From assembly GCF_900105415.1 (NCBI RefSeq), contig NZ_FNSM01000001.1:4880501-4944500 (forward strand): a stretch of DNA of 64,000 bases, given 5' to 3'. This stretch comes from Streptomyces sp. TLI_105. GTDB lineage: Bacteria > Actinomycetota > Actinomycetes > Streptomycetales > Streptomycetaceae. Shown piece by piece: positions 63,591 through 64,000 of the stretch (positions are counted from its first letter, which is position 1; every line of letters begins with the position of its first letter). The translations under genes and the position numbers were made by a program. The notes under the pieces were generated by a model. The model was not told where the DNA came from. It saw only the letters and a program-made list of their open reading frames with translations, and did not search any database.

Positions 63591-64000
63591 ATGGCATCGA
63601 TCAAGGAATTCCAGGTCACCATCGACTGCGCGCGGCCCGTGCGCCTCGCCGCCTTCTGGTGCGAGGTCCTGGGGTACGTCCTGCCTCCGGCCCCGGAGGG
63701 GTTCGCCACCTGGGGGGAGTACGACCGTTCGACGCCGCCCGAGGAGCAGGACACCTACTTCGCGTGCACCGACCCGTCGGGCAAAAGCCCGCGCCTGCTC
63801 TTCCAGCGCGTCCCCGAGGGCAAGGTCGTCAAGAACCGGGTGCACCTCGACGTGCGGGCCGGCACCGGGCTGGTGGGCGAGGAGCGCCTCGCGGTGCTGG
63901 AGGCCGAGTGCGCGCGACTGGTCGAGCTCGGCGCGACCCACCTGAAGACGCTGTACGCGGACGAGGAGAACGAGTCCTGCATCAACATGCAGGACATCGA
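63591..64000 (+). CDS. VOC family protein, 3' end outside window
   Basis: The frame is open from the ATG at 63591 to the window end (136 codons). It reads MASIKEFQVTIDCARPVRLAAFWCEVLGYV, a VOC start of the glyoxalase-like type, then LLFQRVPEGKVVKNRVHLDV, LEAECARLVELGATHLK and a metal-site-like HLDV. A further short segment up to a stop is expected outside the window. The substrate is unknown. It resembles the 34933-35307 gene in family only. Confidence 0.82.
   Translation, partial: MASIKEFQVTIDCARPVRLAAFWCEVLGYVLPPAPEGFATWGEYDRSTPPEEQDTYFACTDPSGKSPRLLFQRVPEGKVVKNRVHLDVRAGTGLVGEERLAVLEAECARLVELGATHLKTLYADEENESCINMQDI

Overview
The DNA is very GC-rich, most codons end in G or C, several genes use GTG or TTG starts, and coding regions overlap in GTGA/ATGA steps. 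Together with a galTEK operon, an LAXTG-type surface protein, a WhiJ/DUF397 module, an actinobacterial HelD and many PQQ-propeller, TetR, MarR and LuxR proteins, this points to a Streptomyces chromosome core region. The set galTEK, ppc, pth-rplY-prs-glmU, tRNA-Gln, mfd looks like the conserved block I remember from the S. coelicolor SCO31xx region (memory, not a search).

Layout. 1-3.8 kb: two tandem membrane-anchored beta-propeller proteins, the first cut by the window edge. 3.79-5.94 kb: an apparently intact IS607-type element (serine recombinase TnpA plus TnpB nuclease). 6-11 kb: galTEK between two LuxR-type regulators, one with a degenerate receiver. 11-16.4 kb: divergent MarR and methyltransferase genes, then two tandem secreted FG-GAP/VCBS proteins with matching leaders and terminators. 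16.4-21 kb: TetR plus acyl-CoA desaturase, divergent from ppc. 21-26.8 kb: an LAXTG surface protein with tandem repeats, a small membrane protein, pth, rplY, prs, glmU and tRNA-Gln(TTG), all on the minus strand. 26.8-28.7 kb: an HTH gene that looks internally deleted, and an orphan histidine kinase.

28.8-33.8 kb is the most unusual part. It is a compact two-armed cluster of polymorphic-toxin-type domains: a YwqJ-like deaminase with SUKH-3, divergent from a WHH-nuclease/SUKH fusion followed by a YrhB-like / proline-rich linker / deaminase / SUKH-4 fusion. Toxin-like and immunity-like domains sit on the same polypeptides, and no secretion domain is visible.

33.9-40 kb: a coiled-coil protein, VOC, ArsR-type regulator with divergent MFS, SRPBCC plus MarR, and an AbaA/WhiJ/DUF397-like module. 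40.2-46 kb: DHA2 exporter, MacB/FtsX-type ABC transporter, and a PIN/Phd toxin-antitoxin pair. 46.2-54.4 kb: mfd, secreted SGNH hydrolase, TetR with a divergent SCO6745-like gene, a secreted HNH-type nuclease, and a GNAT protein. 54.4-64 kb: lipoprotein, DUF4190/DUF4352 protein, an HTH/N6-methylase/specificity-like fusion with an altered catalytic motif, a membrane protein with a Ser/Thr kinase, a small secreted-type protein, and a HelR-like RNA polymerase helicase behind a palindrome resembling the rifamycin-associated element. A VOC gene is cut by the right edge.

Many convergent gene pairs are separated by long perfect GC hairpins. Several genes have a TAnnnT box 6-7 nt before the start codon, as expected for leaderless mRNAs. 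Short tandem repeats of about 27-33 bp straddle the stop codons of three unrelated genes. No gene-free stretch exceeds 300 bases. No CRISPR array, rRNA or prophage was seen.
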